Source: Rhodospirillaceae bacterium (GTDB lineage: Bacteria > Pseudomonadota > Alphaproteobacteria > UBA6615). Taken from it: 64,000 bases of DNA. The translations under genes were made by a program, and so were the position numbers. Under the pieces are notes generated by a model. It saw only the letters and a program-made list of their open reading frames with translations, was not told the DNA's origin and made no database searches. Position 1 is the stretch's first letter; every line of letters starts with the position of its first letter. Shown here piece by piece: positions 34,453-43,481 of the stretch. The stretch covers positions 1-64,000 of the forward strand of contig JABIVD010000015.1 of assembly GCA_018667335.1 (NCBI GenBank). The letters are read 5' to 3'.

Positions 34453-36075
34453 CTAATAGCCAATCGCCGCGCCGTCCGAGCGCGGGTCGGAGCCACCCAT
34501 GTAGAGGCCCGAGTTCGGCTCGACGACGATGCCGTGGGCGTGGCCCGCACGGTTGTTCCAGTCCGCCCAGCGATTGAGCTTGTGGCCACGTGCCGCCAGC
34601 CCTTCGAAGGTGGCCTCCGGCATGCGCCCCTCGAGATGCAGCATGTCGCGGGCCTCGCCCAGGGAGATGCGCCCCGACAGGAAGCGCGGCGCCTCGATCG
34701 CATCCTGGATGTTGAGGCCGAAATCGATCATGTCCGTCAGCAGCTGCAGCTGGATCTGTGGTTGCCCGTCCGCACCCTGGGTGCCGAGCAGGGACCAGAG
34801 ATCATCGCCACGCTTGGAGATCGAGGCCATCAGCGTGTGCAACGGGATCTTGCCCGGCTCCAGCCGGTTGGGATGAGCCGGGTCGAGGGAGAAGTAGCTC
34901 GCCCGGTTCTGCAGCATGATGCCGGTCCGCCCGGCAACTACGCCCGAACCAAAGGCCGCGAACAGGCTCTGGATCAGGGACACCGCGTTGCCGTCGCTGT
35001 CGATCGCCGCCATGTAGACCGTGTCGCCCGCGAGGCTGCCGTGCGACGGCACTTTGTCCCAGGGCAGGGCGGTTTGCATGTCGATGAGCGCGCGCCGTTC
35101 GTCGGCATAGGCCCTGGAAATCAGCTGCTCGATGGGCACGTCCACGAAATCGGGATCGGCGAGCAGAAAATCGCGGTCGTGGAAGGCGATCTGCTTGGCC
35201 TGGACCAGCAGGTGGATATGGTCGGGGCTGAGGAACTCCATCTTGTGGAGGTCGAGCGGCTCGATGAGATTGAGCATCTCCAGCACCGTGAATCCCTGGG
35301 TCGGCGGCGGGGTGTTGTAGACGGTGACGCCGCGATATTCGCTGGCGATGGGCTCGCCCCATTGCGCGGCCTGGTTGGGGAAATCCTCGACCGTGAAGAC
35401 CCCGCCCTGCTCGGCGGCGAAGCGCGCCATCTCGGCGGCGGTCTCACCCTCATAGAAGCCGGCCCAGCCGGCCTCGGCGAAGCGTTCGAGACTGCGCGCG
35501 AGGTCGGGATTGACCAGCTTCGATCCGGCCGGCGGGGGTGTCCCATCGGGCAGGAAGATCCGCGCGGAATGTTCCTGACCCACGAGATCATCATGGCGTT
35601 CGACGATATGCCCCGCGAGCCGTTCGGTGACGGGGAACCCGTCACGGGCATAGCCGATGGCAGATTCGAGGATGCGCGGCAGGGGCAGACGCCCATAGGC
35701 GTCATGGGCCTCCGCCCAGCTCGCCAGCGCGCCGGGGACGGTCAGCGTCGCGGGCACAATCCCGCGGAAGGGGAGATCGGTCAGTCCGCGCTCGGACATC
35801 GCGGCCAGCGTGCCGCCAGCCGCCGCGCGGCCGCCGCCGTTGAGATATCTGACCTTGCCGGTCTTCGCGTCATGGATCAGCCAGAAGGCGTCACCGCCGA
35901 TGCTGGTCATGTGGGGGTACAGCACGGCCAGCGCGGCGCTGGTGGCCATGGCCGCATCCACGGCGGAACCGCCCGCGCGCAGGACGTCGACCCCGGCGGC
36001 CGAGGCGAGCGAATGGGGTGAGGTGACGAGCCCGTTGGGCGCCAGGGTGACCGGCCGTCCGGTTTGCGTGTCCAT
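34453..36075 (-). CDS. Gamma-glutamyltransferase-family amidohydrolase (second copy)
   Basis: The 540-residue protein is a cytoplasmic GGT-like Ntn hydrolase. The nucleophile Thr352 lies in GDTVYMAAIDSDGNAV, the N-terminal GLVTSPHSLASAAG and NMSIGGDAFWLI-like segments match, and the C-terminal GTQGADGQPQIQ follows. It has no signal peptide. It is divergent from the M20-type hydrolase at 36179 and shares a general pattern with the copy at 20.3 kb, although the two differ in many positions. An HpxW-like amide (oxamate) or acyl-homoserine-type substrate is possible. Confidence 0.88.
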   Translation of the reverse strand: MDTQTGRPVTLAPNGLVTSPHSLASAAGVDVLRAGGSAVDAAMATSAALAVLYPHMTSIGGDAFWLIHDAKTGKVRYLNGGGRAAAGGTLAAMSERGLTDLPFRGIVPATLTVPGALASWAEAHDAYGRLPLPRILESAIGYARDGFPVTERLAGHIVERHDDLVGQEHSARIFLPDGTPPPAGSKLVNPDLARSLERFAEAGWAGFYEGETAAEMARFAAEQGGVFTVEDFPNQAAQWGEPIASEYRGVTVYNTPPPTQGFTVLEMLNLIEPLDLHKMEFLSPDHIHLLVQAKQIAFHDRDFLLADPDFVDVPIEQLISRAYADERRALIDMQTALPWDKVPSHGSLAGDTVYMAAIDSDGNAVSLIQSLFAAFGSGVVAGRTGIMLQNRASYFSLDPAHPNRLEPGKIPLHTLMASISKRGDDLWSLLGTQGADGQPQIQLQLLTDMIDFGLNIQDAIEAPRFLSGRISLGEARDMLHLEGRMPEATFEGLAARGHKLNRWADWNNRAGHAHGIVVEPNSGLYMGGSDPRSDGAAIGY

Positions 36076-36178
36076 GTTTTCGTAACGCCGTTTGTGAGAA
36101 CGCGACCTGTGAGGAAGGGATGGAAGACGGTATCATGGCCGAAACCGCTTCTCCCACCCCATGTCGGAAACCTGAATC

Positions 36179-37438
36179 ATGAACGAACCGCGCAATCTCT
36201 CCATCGCCAACCTTTCCATCGATGGCGACCGCCTGTGGCAGAGCATCATGGACGTCGCCAAGATCGGCCCGACGGACAAGGGCGGTAGCCGGCGGCTGGC
36301 GCTGACGGATCTCGACCGCGAGGCGCGGGACCTGTTCATTTCCTGGTGTGAGACCGCGGGTTGCAGCGTGACTGTCGACCAGATGGGCAACATCTTTGCC
36401 CGCCGCGCCGGGCGGGACGATTCCCTGCCGCCGGTGGTGACCGGCAGCCATCTGGACACGCAGCCCACGGGTGGGCGCTTCGACGGCGTGTATGGCGTCC
36501 TGGCGGGGCTGGAAGTCATCCGCAGTCTCAATGATCTGGATTACGTAACCGATCACCCGATCGAGGTGGTGGTCTGGACCAACGAGGAAGGCAGCCGCTT
36601 TGCGCCGGCGATGATATCGTCGGGTGTGTTCGGCGGCCAGTTCTCACTGGAACACGGTCTGTCCCGCGCAGATACGGATGGGCTGACCATCGGTCAGGAA
36701 CTCGAACGGATCGGCTATGCGGGCGAGCTTCCCGTGGGCGGCCGCGATCTGCACGCCTATGTGGAGGCCCATATCGAGCAGGGCCCCATTCTGGAAGACG
36801 AGGAGATCACCATCGGTGTGGTCACCGGCGCCCAGGGCCAGCGCTGGTACGAGATCACGCTGACGGGCCAGGAATCTCATGCCGGCACCACACCCATGGA
36901 GCGCCGGAAAGACGCGCTGGTCGGCGCGGCGCGCATTGTCGATCTGGTCCACCGGATTGGGATGGACAACGCGCCCGATGCCCGCTCGACGGTGGGCATG
37001 ATCGAATCCTATCCCAACTCGCGGAACGTCATCCCGGGACAGGTCTTCATGACGGCCGAGTTTCGCCATCCCGATGACGACATCCTGCGAGACATGGACG
37101 CGAAGCTCCGGGTGGGTCTGAAAGAAATCGTCGATGAGGTCGGGTTGGAGAGCGCGTTTGAGGAAATCTTCTATATCGCGCCGATCGTCTTCGACGAACG
37201 CTGCGTGGCCGCGGTGCGCAATGCCGCCGAGAGCCGTGATTTATCCGCCCGTGAGATCATCTCGGGCGCCGGGCATGACGCGTGCAATGTGGCGGCGGTC
37301 GCACCGACCTCGATGATCTTCATCCCCTGTGTTGACGGCATCAGCCACAACGAGGTCGAGGATGCGAAGCCCGAATGGGTGAGCGCCGGCGGTCAGGTGT
37401 TGCTGGGTGCGATGCTGGAGCTGGCGGGCGGCGGCTGA
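36179..37438 (+). CDS. Zn-dependent hydantoinase/carbamoylase-family amidase (M20)
   Basis: The 419-residue protein has M20 metal ligands: SHLDTQPTGGRFDG (His91, Asp102), TNEEGSRF (Glu136/137) and GAGHDACNVA near the C-terminus, with the dimerisation domain TLTGQESHAGTTPM between. The group includes N-carbamoyl-L-amino acid hydrolase, allantoate amidohydrolase and beta-ureidopropionase. It removes carbamoyl or ureido groups, suiting the amide-degrading neighbours. The ATG lacks a strong Shine-Dalgarno sequence. Confidence 0.9.
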   Translation: MNEPRNLSIANLSIDGDRLWQSIMDVAKIGPTDKGGSRRLALTDLDREARDLFISWCETAGCSVTVDQMGNIFARRAGRDDSLPPVVTGSHLDTQPTGGRFDGVYGVLAGLEVIRSLNDLDYVTDHPIEVVVWTNEEGSRFAPAMISSGVFGGQFSLEHGLSRADTDGLTIGQELERIGYAGELPVGGRDLHAYVEAHIEQGPILEDEEITIGVVTGAQGQRWYEITLTGQESHAGTTPMERRKDALVGAARIVDLVHRIGMDNAPDARSTVGMIESYPNSRNVIPGQVFMTAEFRHPDDDILRDMDAKLRVGLKEIVDEVGLESAFEEIFYIAPIVFDERCVAAVRNAAESRDLSAREIISGAGHDACNVAAVAPTSMIFIPCVDGISHNEVEDAKPEWVSAGGQVLLGAMLELAGGG

Positions 37439-37532
37439 CCGGCGTCGGACGCTTGCGTCGCGTGAATCAACGGATTGGCGAGAAGATCGCTTCTGGCTAG
37501 ACTCCCGGCCAACAATAAAACGGGGGGCCAGG

Positions 37533-39179
37533 ATGAAAATTTCCGAAAGCTATGCGCAAGCATGGGGCGATTGGCGCTGGGAGGTGCCGGAGCGATTTAA
37601 CATGGGCGTGTCGGTGTGCGACGCGCAGAACCCCAACGCGACCGCGCTGATCGTGCCGCAGCCTGATGGCCGCCAACGCGATTACAGCTTCGGGGACCTG
37701 AAACAGCTGTCGAGCCGCCTCGCCAACCTGATGGTTGGCCATGGGCTCGCATTTGGCGACCGGGTCGCGGTCCTGCTGCCCCAGATGCCCGAGACGCTGG
37801 TCGCCCATATCGCCGCCTATCGCGCTGGTTTCGTGGCCATGCCGCTGGCCCAGTTGTTCGGCCCGGACGCGCTTGAATACCGGCTGTCCGACAGCGGTGC
37901 GCGGGCGATCGTCACCGACCGAGCTGGTTGCGCGAAGCTCGCCGAGATTCGCGATTCACTCCCCAACCTGCAGCTCGTCCTCTCCGTTGACGGTCCCGCC
38001 GATGACGGGGCGGGCGGTGCGCTCGATTTTCATGCAGAACTCGAACGGGCCAAGGACAGTTTCACCCCGGTGGATACGGCCAATGGCGACCCGGCTTTGC
38101 TGATCTATACCTCGGGTACGACAGGCGACCCCAAGGGCGCGTTGCTGCCCCACCGCACGATGATCGGGCATGTCCCCGGCGTCGATTTTATTTTCGATTT
38201 TCTGCCGCAGCCGGGCGACGTCATGTGGACGAACGCCGACTGGGCGTGGGTCGGTGCGCTGATGGATTCGGCGATGCCGGCGCTCTATCACGGCATTCCC
38301 CAGGTGGTGAACCCGCCGGGCAAGTTCGACCCCGAGGCCGCGTTCGACCTCATGGCACGCTACGGTGTGCGCTGCGCGTTCATCCCGCCGACTGCGCTGA
38401 AGGTGATGCGCCAGATCGAAAACCCCCGCGATCGTTGGGACTACAATCTGCGCTCCATGTTCTCGGGCGGGGAGGCGCTCGGCACGCCGCTGATAGAGTG
38501 GGGCCGCGAGCAGCTCGGCGTGACGATAAACGAGGCCTATGGCCAGACCGAATGCAACGTCATCGTCGGCGGCTGCGCGCAGATCATGACGCCACCAGAC
38601 GGCTCGATGGGCCGCGCCTCGCCTGGCCACACGCTGAGGATTCTCGACGAGGACGGAAACGTCCAGGCGCCGGGCGATCTTGGTACGATCTGCGTCAAGG
38701 CGCCCGACCCCGTGATGTTCCTCGAATATTGGAACAACCCCCAGGCGACCGAAGACAAGTTCATCACCGACGAAAATGGCGATCGCTGGATGGACACGGG
38801 TGACAAGGCGATCATGGACGATGAGGACTGGATATTCTTCGTCGGCCGGGCCGACGACGTGATCAACTCCGCCGGCTACCGGATCGGCCCGTCCGAGGTG
38901 GAAAACTCGCTGATGACCCATCCTGCCGTCGCCTCCTCGGCGGTGATCGGCGTGCCCGACGAGGCGCGCGGCGAACTGGTCAAGGCATTCATCATCCTGA
39001 AGGACGGCGAGACCCCGTCCGACGCGCTGGCCGCCGAGATCCAGGAACATGTGAAGCGCCGGCTGGCGGCCCATGAGTTCCCGCGCGCCGTCGAGTTCGT
39101 CACCGAGGTGCCGATGACGACGACGGGCAAGATCCAGCGCAGGGTCCTGCGTGAGCGCGAGGCGGCGAAGGCGTCCTGA
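37533..39179 (+). CDS. Acyl-CoA synthetase (AMP-forming)
   Basis: The 548-residue adenylating enzyme has the P-loop LIYTSGTTGDPKGALL, the FSGGEALGTPLIEWG region, NEAYGQTECN (A5), WMDTGDKAIMD (A7), and the C-terminal lysine motif TTGKIQRRVLRER. Its order (acetyl-CoA synthetase-like, with the middle domain GPDALEYRLSDSG) resembles medium-chain acyl-CoA ligases. GGGGGGCCAGG precedes the ATG. It is followed by a MaoC hydratase 27 bases downstream, so the pair probably activates and hydrates one acid. Confidence 0.9.
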   Translation: MKISESYAQAWGDWRWEVPERFNMGVSVCDAQNPNATALIVPQPDGRQRDYSFGDLKQLSSRLANLMVGHGLAFGDRVAVLLPQMPETLVAHIAAYRAGFVAMPLAQLFGPDALEYRLSDSGARAIVTDRAGCAKLAEIRDSLPNLQLVLSVDGPADDGAGGALDFHAELERAKDSFTPVDTANGDPALLIYTSGTTGDPKGALLPHRTMIGHVPGVDFIFDFLPQPGDVMWTNADWAWVGALMDSAMPALYHGIPQVVNPPGKFDPEAAFDLMARYGVRCAFIPPTALKVMRQIENPRDRWDYNLRSMFSGGEALGTPLIEWGREQLGVTINEAYGQTECNVIVGGCAQIMTPPDGSMGRASPGHTLRILDEDGNVQAPGDLGTICVKAPDPVMFLEYWNNPQATEDKFITDENGDRWMDTGDKAIMDDEDWIFFVGRADDVINSAGYRIGPSEVENSLMTHPAVASSAVIGVPDEARGELVKAFIILKDGETPSDALAAEIQEHVKRRLAAHEFPRAVEFVTEVPMTTTGKIQRRVLREREAAKAS

Positions 39180-39206
39180 CGGGCGGCAACGCACCGGAGA
39201 AACGCA

Positions 39207-39680
39207 ATGGCGAAGTTTTCTCATCCCGATGTGTTCCTCGACCTTGTCGGCGAGGAGCTCGGCCTTAGTGACTGGGTGCCTGTCGACCAGACGATGATCG
39301 ACGCGTTCGCAGACGCGACGAACGACCATCAATGGGTGCATGTGGACCCGGTGCGCGCGGCGCGCGAACTGCCGACGGGGACGACCATCGCCCATGGCTT
39401 CCTCGTCCTGTCACTGCTGGCGCCCCTGAGCTACGAGATCTTCGATGTCGATCATGTCGCCCATGAGCTCAACTACGGGCTCAACAAGGTACGGTTCACG
39501 GCCATGGTGCCTGCCGGGTCGCGGGTGCGCCTGCGCCAGGTGCTGGCCAGTGCGGAGAAGCGTGACGATGGGGGGGTATCCCTCGTCCTCGATGCTACGA
39601 TCGAGCTGGAGGGCAGCGAGCGGCCGGCAGCCGTCGTGCAGAATCTGCGGTTGATTTACCCGGAAGAGCCCGCCATTTGA
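39207..39680 (+). CDS. MaoC-like (R)-specific enoyl-CoA hydratase
   Basis: The 157-residue hot-dog protein carries the hydratase motif DATNDHQWVHVDP with the catalytic Asp and His, then ARELPTGTTIAHGFLVLSLL. It hydrates trans-enoyl-CoA to the (R)-3-hydroxy form. A paralogue of exactly the same length lies at 40.8-41.3 kb on the other strand and shares most motifs. GGAG precedes the start. It ends eight bases before the convergent kinase gene. Confidence 0.92.
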   Translation: MAKFSHPDVFLDLVGEELGLSDWVPVDQTMIDAFADATNDHQWVHVDPVRAARELPTGTTIAHGFLVLSLLAPLSYEIFDVDHVAHELNYGLNKVRFTAMVPAGSRVRLRQVLASAEKRDDGGVSLVLDATIELEGSERPAAVVQNLRLIYPEEPAI

Positions 39681-39687
39681 GCGGCTG

Positions 39688-40764
39688 TCAGCCCTTTTGT
39701 CCCTCGACCAGGCCCCAGGCCCTGAGTGAAAGCTGGCGGGTCAGGTCCCGGCGCAGCAGCGCCTCGGGTGACGAGGCGTTGCCCTGCAGCCCGCGGAAAT
39801 ACACGCCCTGAATGATCGCCGCGAGGCGGAACAGGGACAGCACCAGATAGAAATTCCAGTTCTCGATTTCGTCACGACCGGTGTGGCGGCAATAGGCGGC
39901 GACATAGTCCGTCTCGCTCGGGATGCCCGGCGTCGTCGGATCGAGCCCGCGCATGTCGCCGAAGGATTCCTCGGGCCAATGATACGGCAGGCAGTTGTAG
40001 GCCAGGTCCGACAGGGGGTGACCCAGCGTCGAGAGTTCCCAGTCGAGGACGGCGATCACGCGTGGCTCGTCATGGGCGATGACCAGGTTTTCCAGCCGGA
40101 AGTCCCCGTGGACGATGGTGGTCTCGCTGTCGTCGGGCATGTTCTCCGGCAGCCATGCCATGAGATGGTCCATCTCCGGCAGCTCGTCGGTCTTGGATGC
40201 CTCATACTGTTTCGACCAGCGGGCGACCTGCCGGCCCATGTAGCCGCCCACGCGACCGTAATCGCCGAGGCCGACAGTATCGAAGTCCACCTGATGCAGC
40301 GCTGCGAGGGTCTCTATCATCGAGGCCGAGATCGCCGCGCGCTCGTCGGGCGATAAATCCGGCAGGGACGGGTCGTGGAACACCCGCCCGTCGGCATGGT
40401 CCATCAGGAAGAACTCGGTGCCGACGATCGAAGTGTCTTCACACAGGGCCAATGTGCGCACGACCGGCACCGGCGTGTCGGCCAGGGCGGACGTGATCCG
40501 ATGCTCCCGGTCCACCGCGTGGGCCGACGGCAGCAATTCGCCCGGGGGCTTCTTGCGCAGGACGTAACGCCGGTTGTTCGCGTCGGTCAGCAGGAAGGTG
40601 GGGTTGGACATGCCACCCTGGAACTGGGCGAGCTCGATGGGGCCTTCGAAATCGTCGATGTTGGCGGTCATCCAGGCGACCAGCGCCGTGTCGTCGAACC
40701 GGTGCTGATCCAGTACGGGTACGACCTGATCGGTGCGCGAGAAAGTGCGGTCGGCGGGGCTCAT
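39688..40764 (-). CDS. APH-family kinase of the ACAD10/11-LvaA type
   Basis: The 358-residue protein is an aminoglycoside-phosphotransferase-like kinase. It has GGMSNPTFLLTD (glycine loop), RKKPPGELLPSAH (ATP lysine), the catalytic HGDFRLENLVI and AVLDWELSTLGHP. This group lies N-terminal in human ACAD10/11 and is stand-alone in bacteria; LvaA of Pseudomonas putida phosphorylates the hydroxyl of 4-hydroxyacyl-CoA. The same window encodes an ACAD10/11-like dehydrogenase, acyl-CoA ligase and SDR. It reads with the MaoC gene upstream (stop 40784), 19 bases apart. Confidence 0.9.
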   Translation of the reverse strand: MSPADRTFSRTDQVVPVLDQHRFDDTALVAWMTANIDDFEGPIELAQFQGGMSNPTFLLTDANNRRYVLRKKPPGELLPSAHAVDREHRITSALADTPVPVVRTLALCEDTSIVGTEFFLMDHADGRVFHDPSLPDLSPDERAAISASMIETLAALHQVDFDTVGLGDYGRVGGYMGRQVARWSKQYEASKTDELPEMDHLMAWLPENMPDDSETTIVHGDFRLENLVIAHDEPRVIAVLDWELSTLGHPLSDLAYNCLPYHWPEESFGDMRGLDPTTPGIPSETDYVAAYCRHTGRDEIENWNFYLVLSLFRLAAIIQGVYFRGLQGNASSPEALLRRDLTRQLSLRAWGLVEGQKG

Positions 40765-40783
40765 GGCGCGGTCTTGCTCACTC

Positions 40784-41257
40784 TCACGAGCCGATTGGCT
40801 CTGGAAACAGCAGTCGGACCGTCTGGGTGACCACGGCGGGACGCTCGCTGCCCTCCAGTTCGATGATGCCGTCGAGAATCAGATGCACGCTGCCGTCGGG
40901 GCGTTTCTCCGCGCTCGCGAGGGACTGGCGCAGGCGGACCCGCGAGTTCACCGGAACCATGGCTGTGAAGCGCACCTTGTTGAGGCCGTAGTTGATCGTG
41001 TGGGCGAGATTGTCGACCTGGAAAAACGGATAACTCAGCCCGGGGATCAGGGACAGCACCAGGAAACCGTGCGCGATCGTCGTGCCCGTCGGCATCTCCT
41101 TTGCGGCGCGCTCGGGGTCGACATGCAGCCACTGGTGGTCGTTCGTGACCTCGGCGAATGCATCGATCTGCGCCTGGTCGATCTTGACCCAGTCGCTGAC
41201 GCCGAGTTCCTGGCCAACCTTGTCGAGGAATTCATCGGGGTGTCCGTAGTGAGACAA
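40784..41257 (-). CDS. MaoC-like enoyl-CoA hydratase (paralogue, TTG start)
   Basis: The 157-residue protein has DQAQIDAFAEVTNDHQWLH, EMPTGTTIAHGFLVLSL and GLNKVRFTAMVPV and is close to the copy at 39.2 kb. No ATG lies at the homologous position; the alignment places the start at TTG 41257 (LSHYGHPDEFL) after GGAGCAAGAACA, which gives the same length as the paralogue. It is divergent from the second FadB-like gene. Confidence 0.85.
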   Translation of the reverse strand: MSHYGHPDEFLDKVGQELGVSDWVKIDQAQIDAFAEVTNDHQWLHVDPERAAKEMPTGTTIAHGFLVLSLIPGLSYPFFQVDNLAHTINYGLNKVRFTAMVPVNSRVRLRQSLASAEKRPDGSVHLILDGIIELEGSERPAVVTQTVRLLFPEPIGS

Positions 41258-41387
41258 TGTTCTTGCTCCGTTTGACCGCTTGGTTTGACCATATGCGCGG
41301 GCCTGCGCATCATGTCCGCCACTGCCGAATATACTAGAACCACAACACAGAATTAGCACAGACGTGCGCGGGAATCAGGGGGCGGAT
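41258..41387. promoter_or_regulatory. Divergent regulatory region with direct and inverted repeats
   Basis: This 130-base gap holds GTTTGACC twice (41270-41277 and 41283-41290, a 13-base period) and a perfect inverted repeat ATGCGC-N6-GCGCAT (41293-41310). A TATACT (41330-41335) could be a -10 for the rightward gene, but a matching -35 is not clear. The repeats suggest shared control of the MaoC/kinase unit and the FadB-like gene. Confidence 0.35.
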
Positions 41388-43481
41388 ATGAGTGACGTTG
41401 TTGGCTATGAGATCGCGGGGCGGGTCGCCGTCCTGACCATCGACAATCCGCCGGTCAATGCGTTGGGCCATGCCGTGCGCGAGGGAATTGTCGCCGGGAT
41501 GGAACGCGCGGCAGCGGACGGGAATGCCGACGCGATCGTGCTGATCGGCGCAGGCCGGACCTTCCCGGCAGGCGCCGACATCCGTGAATTCGACCAGCCC
41601 TCGCGCGAGCCCCATCTGATGGCCGTGATCGACCGACTCGATGGGATCGAGAAGCCCATCGTCGCCGCGATCCATGGGACGGCGCTGGGTGGCGGGCTGG
41701 AGCTCACCCTGGGCTGTCATTTCCGTGTTGCGTCGCCGAGCGCCCGCGTGGGCACGCCTGAGGTCAATCTGGGCATCTTCCCCGGCGCCGCCGGAACCCA
41801 GCGGCTGCCGCGCGTGGCCGGGCTCGATCACGCGCTCGAACTTATCGTGATGGGGCGGCCGATCGGTGCCGCTACAGCGCTCGAGTACGGCATCGTGGAC
41901 GAGATCATCGAGGGTGATCTGCGCGCTGGGGCCATCGCGTTTGCCGAGAAAATTCTGGCAGCCGGTACGCCGCGCCGAATCTCAAGCGAGCCGCGTGACG
42001 GGATCGGCGCGCCCCAGGAACACGCCGCGACAATCGAGAAGTATCGTGATCTGGCGAATAGCCGCTTTCGCGGCCAGGATTCGCCTCATCAGGCGATCGA
42101 GAGCGTCATCGACGGGCTGCGTATGCCCTATGAAGACGCCGTTATGGCGGACCGGGTGCGGTTCGAGGCCTGCAAGAACAGCGGCCAGTCGGCGGCGCTA
42201 CGCTACGCGTTCTTCGCCGAGCGCGAGGCGGCGAAAATCCCCGACATCGGCAAGGACATCGCACCACGGGAGATCAACACGGCCGGGGTGATCGGTGCGG
42301 GCACCATGGGGCGCGGCATCGCCATCAGCCTGGCGGATTCGGGCCTGCCCGTGACCATCGTCGAGACGGGCCGGGAAGCCCTCGACGCCGCCATGGCCGA
42401 GATTGTGAAGCTCTACGAGGCGATGGTGGCGCGGGGTCGTATTGATGAGGCGACGAAGGCTGAGCGGCTTGGGCGGATCACCGGCGCGGTGGACTACAGT
42501 GCCTTATCGCACGCGGACCTCGTGATCGAGGTCGCGTTCGAGGATATGGACGTGAAGAAGCAGATCTTCGGCGCTCTCGAGAAGGTTGCCAAGCCTGGCG
42601 CGGTCCTCGCCACCAACACGTCCTACATGGATATCGACGCCATCGCGGCCACCACATCGCGGCCCGAGGACATCATCGGGCTGCATTACTTCGCGCCCGC
42701 CAATGTGATGCGGATGCTCGAGGTGGTGCGGCCCGCGAACTGCGCGCCTGACGCGATTGCCACGGGCATGGCGCTGGCCAAGCGCACCGGCAAGGTCGGC
42801 GTGCTGGCGGGTGTGTGCCACGGCTTCGTCGCGAACCGGTCGCGCCTGCCGCTGGTGCGCGAAGCCACGTTCCTGGTCGAGGAGGGCGCGTCGCCGGCGC
42901 AGGTGGACAAGGTTTTGACCGATCTGGGCATGCCCATGGGGCCGCTCGCGGTGAGCGACCTGTCCGGGCTCGATGTGAGCTGGCGGATGCGCCAGTCGCT
43001 CGCCGACGAACGCGACCCCGTGGCGCGCTACATGCATCTGGCTGATCGGATGTGCGAACTCGGCCGGTTCGGCATCAAGGCCGGGCAGGGTTGGTATGGC
43101 TATGAAGACGGCGGCCGACGGCCCCAGCTGGACCCGGAGGTCGAGGTGGTCGCGGCGGCCGTGGCGAAGTTACAGGGAATTACGCGGCGGGACATCTCCG
43201 ACGACGAGATCGGCGCGCGTTGCCTGTATGCGGCGATCAACGAGGGGGCCAAGATTCTCGACGAGGGCATCGCCGCGCGCGCCTCGGATATCGATGTCAT
43301 GTGGCTTTATGGGTTTGCGTTCCCGCGCTGGCGCGGCGGCATCATGTTCATGGCCGACGAGATCGGGCTCGGGAAGATTCTCGACCAGATCAAGGCATTC
43401 GAGGGCATCCACGGCAAGCTGTGGACACCGTCGCCGCTGCTGGAGCGGCTGGTGGCCGAGGGTGGCAGTTTCACCCGCTAA
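41388..43481 (+). CDS. Bifunctional enoyl-CoA hydratase / 3-hydroxyacyl-CoA dehydrogenase (second copy)
   Basis: The 697-residue fusion has the crotonase domain ([16 protein letters not shown]; Glu in [10 protein letters not shown] and VGTPEVNLG) and the dehydrogenase domain ([16 protein letters not shown]; His in [11 protein letters not shown]), ending [19 protein letters not shown]. The first ATG with a site (AGGGGGCG) is 41388; the upstream GTG at 41364 is less likely. It overlaps the convergent OYE-like gene by four bases. It is a distinct paralogue of the 28 kb copy. Confidence 0.93.
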   Translation: MSDVVGYEIAGRVAVLTIDNPPVNALGHAVREGIVAGMERAAADGNADAIVLIGAGRTFPAGADIREFDQPSREPHLMAVIDRLDGIEKPIVAAIHGTALGGGLELTLGCHFRVASPSARVGTPEVNLGIFPGAAGTQRLPRVAGLDHALELIVMGRPIGAATALEYGIVDEIIEGDLRAGAIAFAEKILAAGTPRRISSEPRDGIGAPQEHAATIEKYRDLANSRFRGQDSPHQAIESVIDGLRMPYEDAVMADRVRFEACKNSGQSAALRYAFFAEREAAKIPDIGKDIAPREINTAGVIGAGTMGRGIAISLADSGLPVTIVETGREALDAAMAEIVKLYEAMVARGRIDEATKAERLGRITGAVDYSALSHADLVIEVAFEDMDVKKQIFGALEKVAKPGAVLATNTSYMDIDAIAATTSRPEDIIGLHYFAPANVMRMLEVVRPANCAPDAIATGMALAKRTGKVGVLAGVCHGFVANRSRLPLVREATFLVEEGASPAQVDKVLTDLGMPMGPLAVSDLSGLDVSWRMRQSLADERDPVARYMHLADRMCELGRFGIKAGQGWYGYEDGGRRPQLDPEVEVVAAAVAKLQGITRRDISDDEIGARCLYAAINEGAKILDEGIAARASDIDVMWLYGFAFPRWRGGIMFMADEIGLGKILDQIKAFEGIHGKLWTPSPLLERLVAEGGSFTR

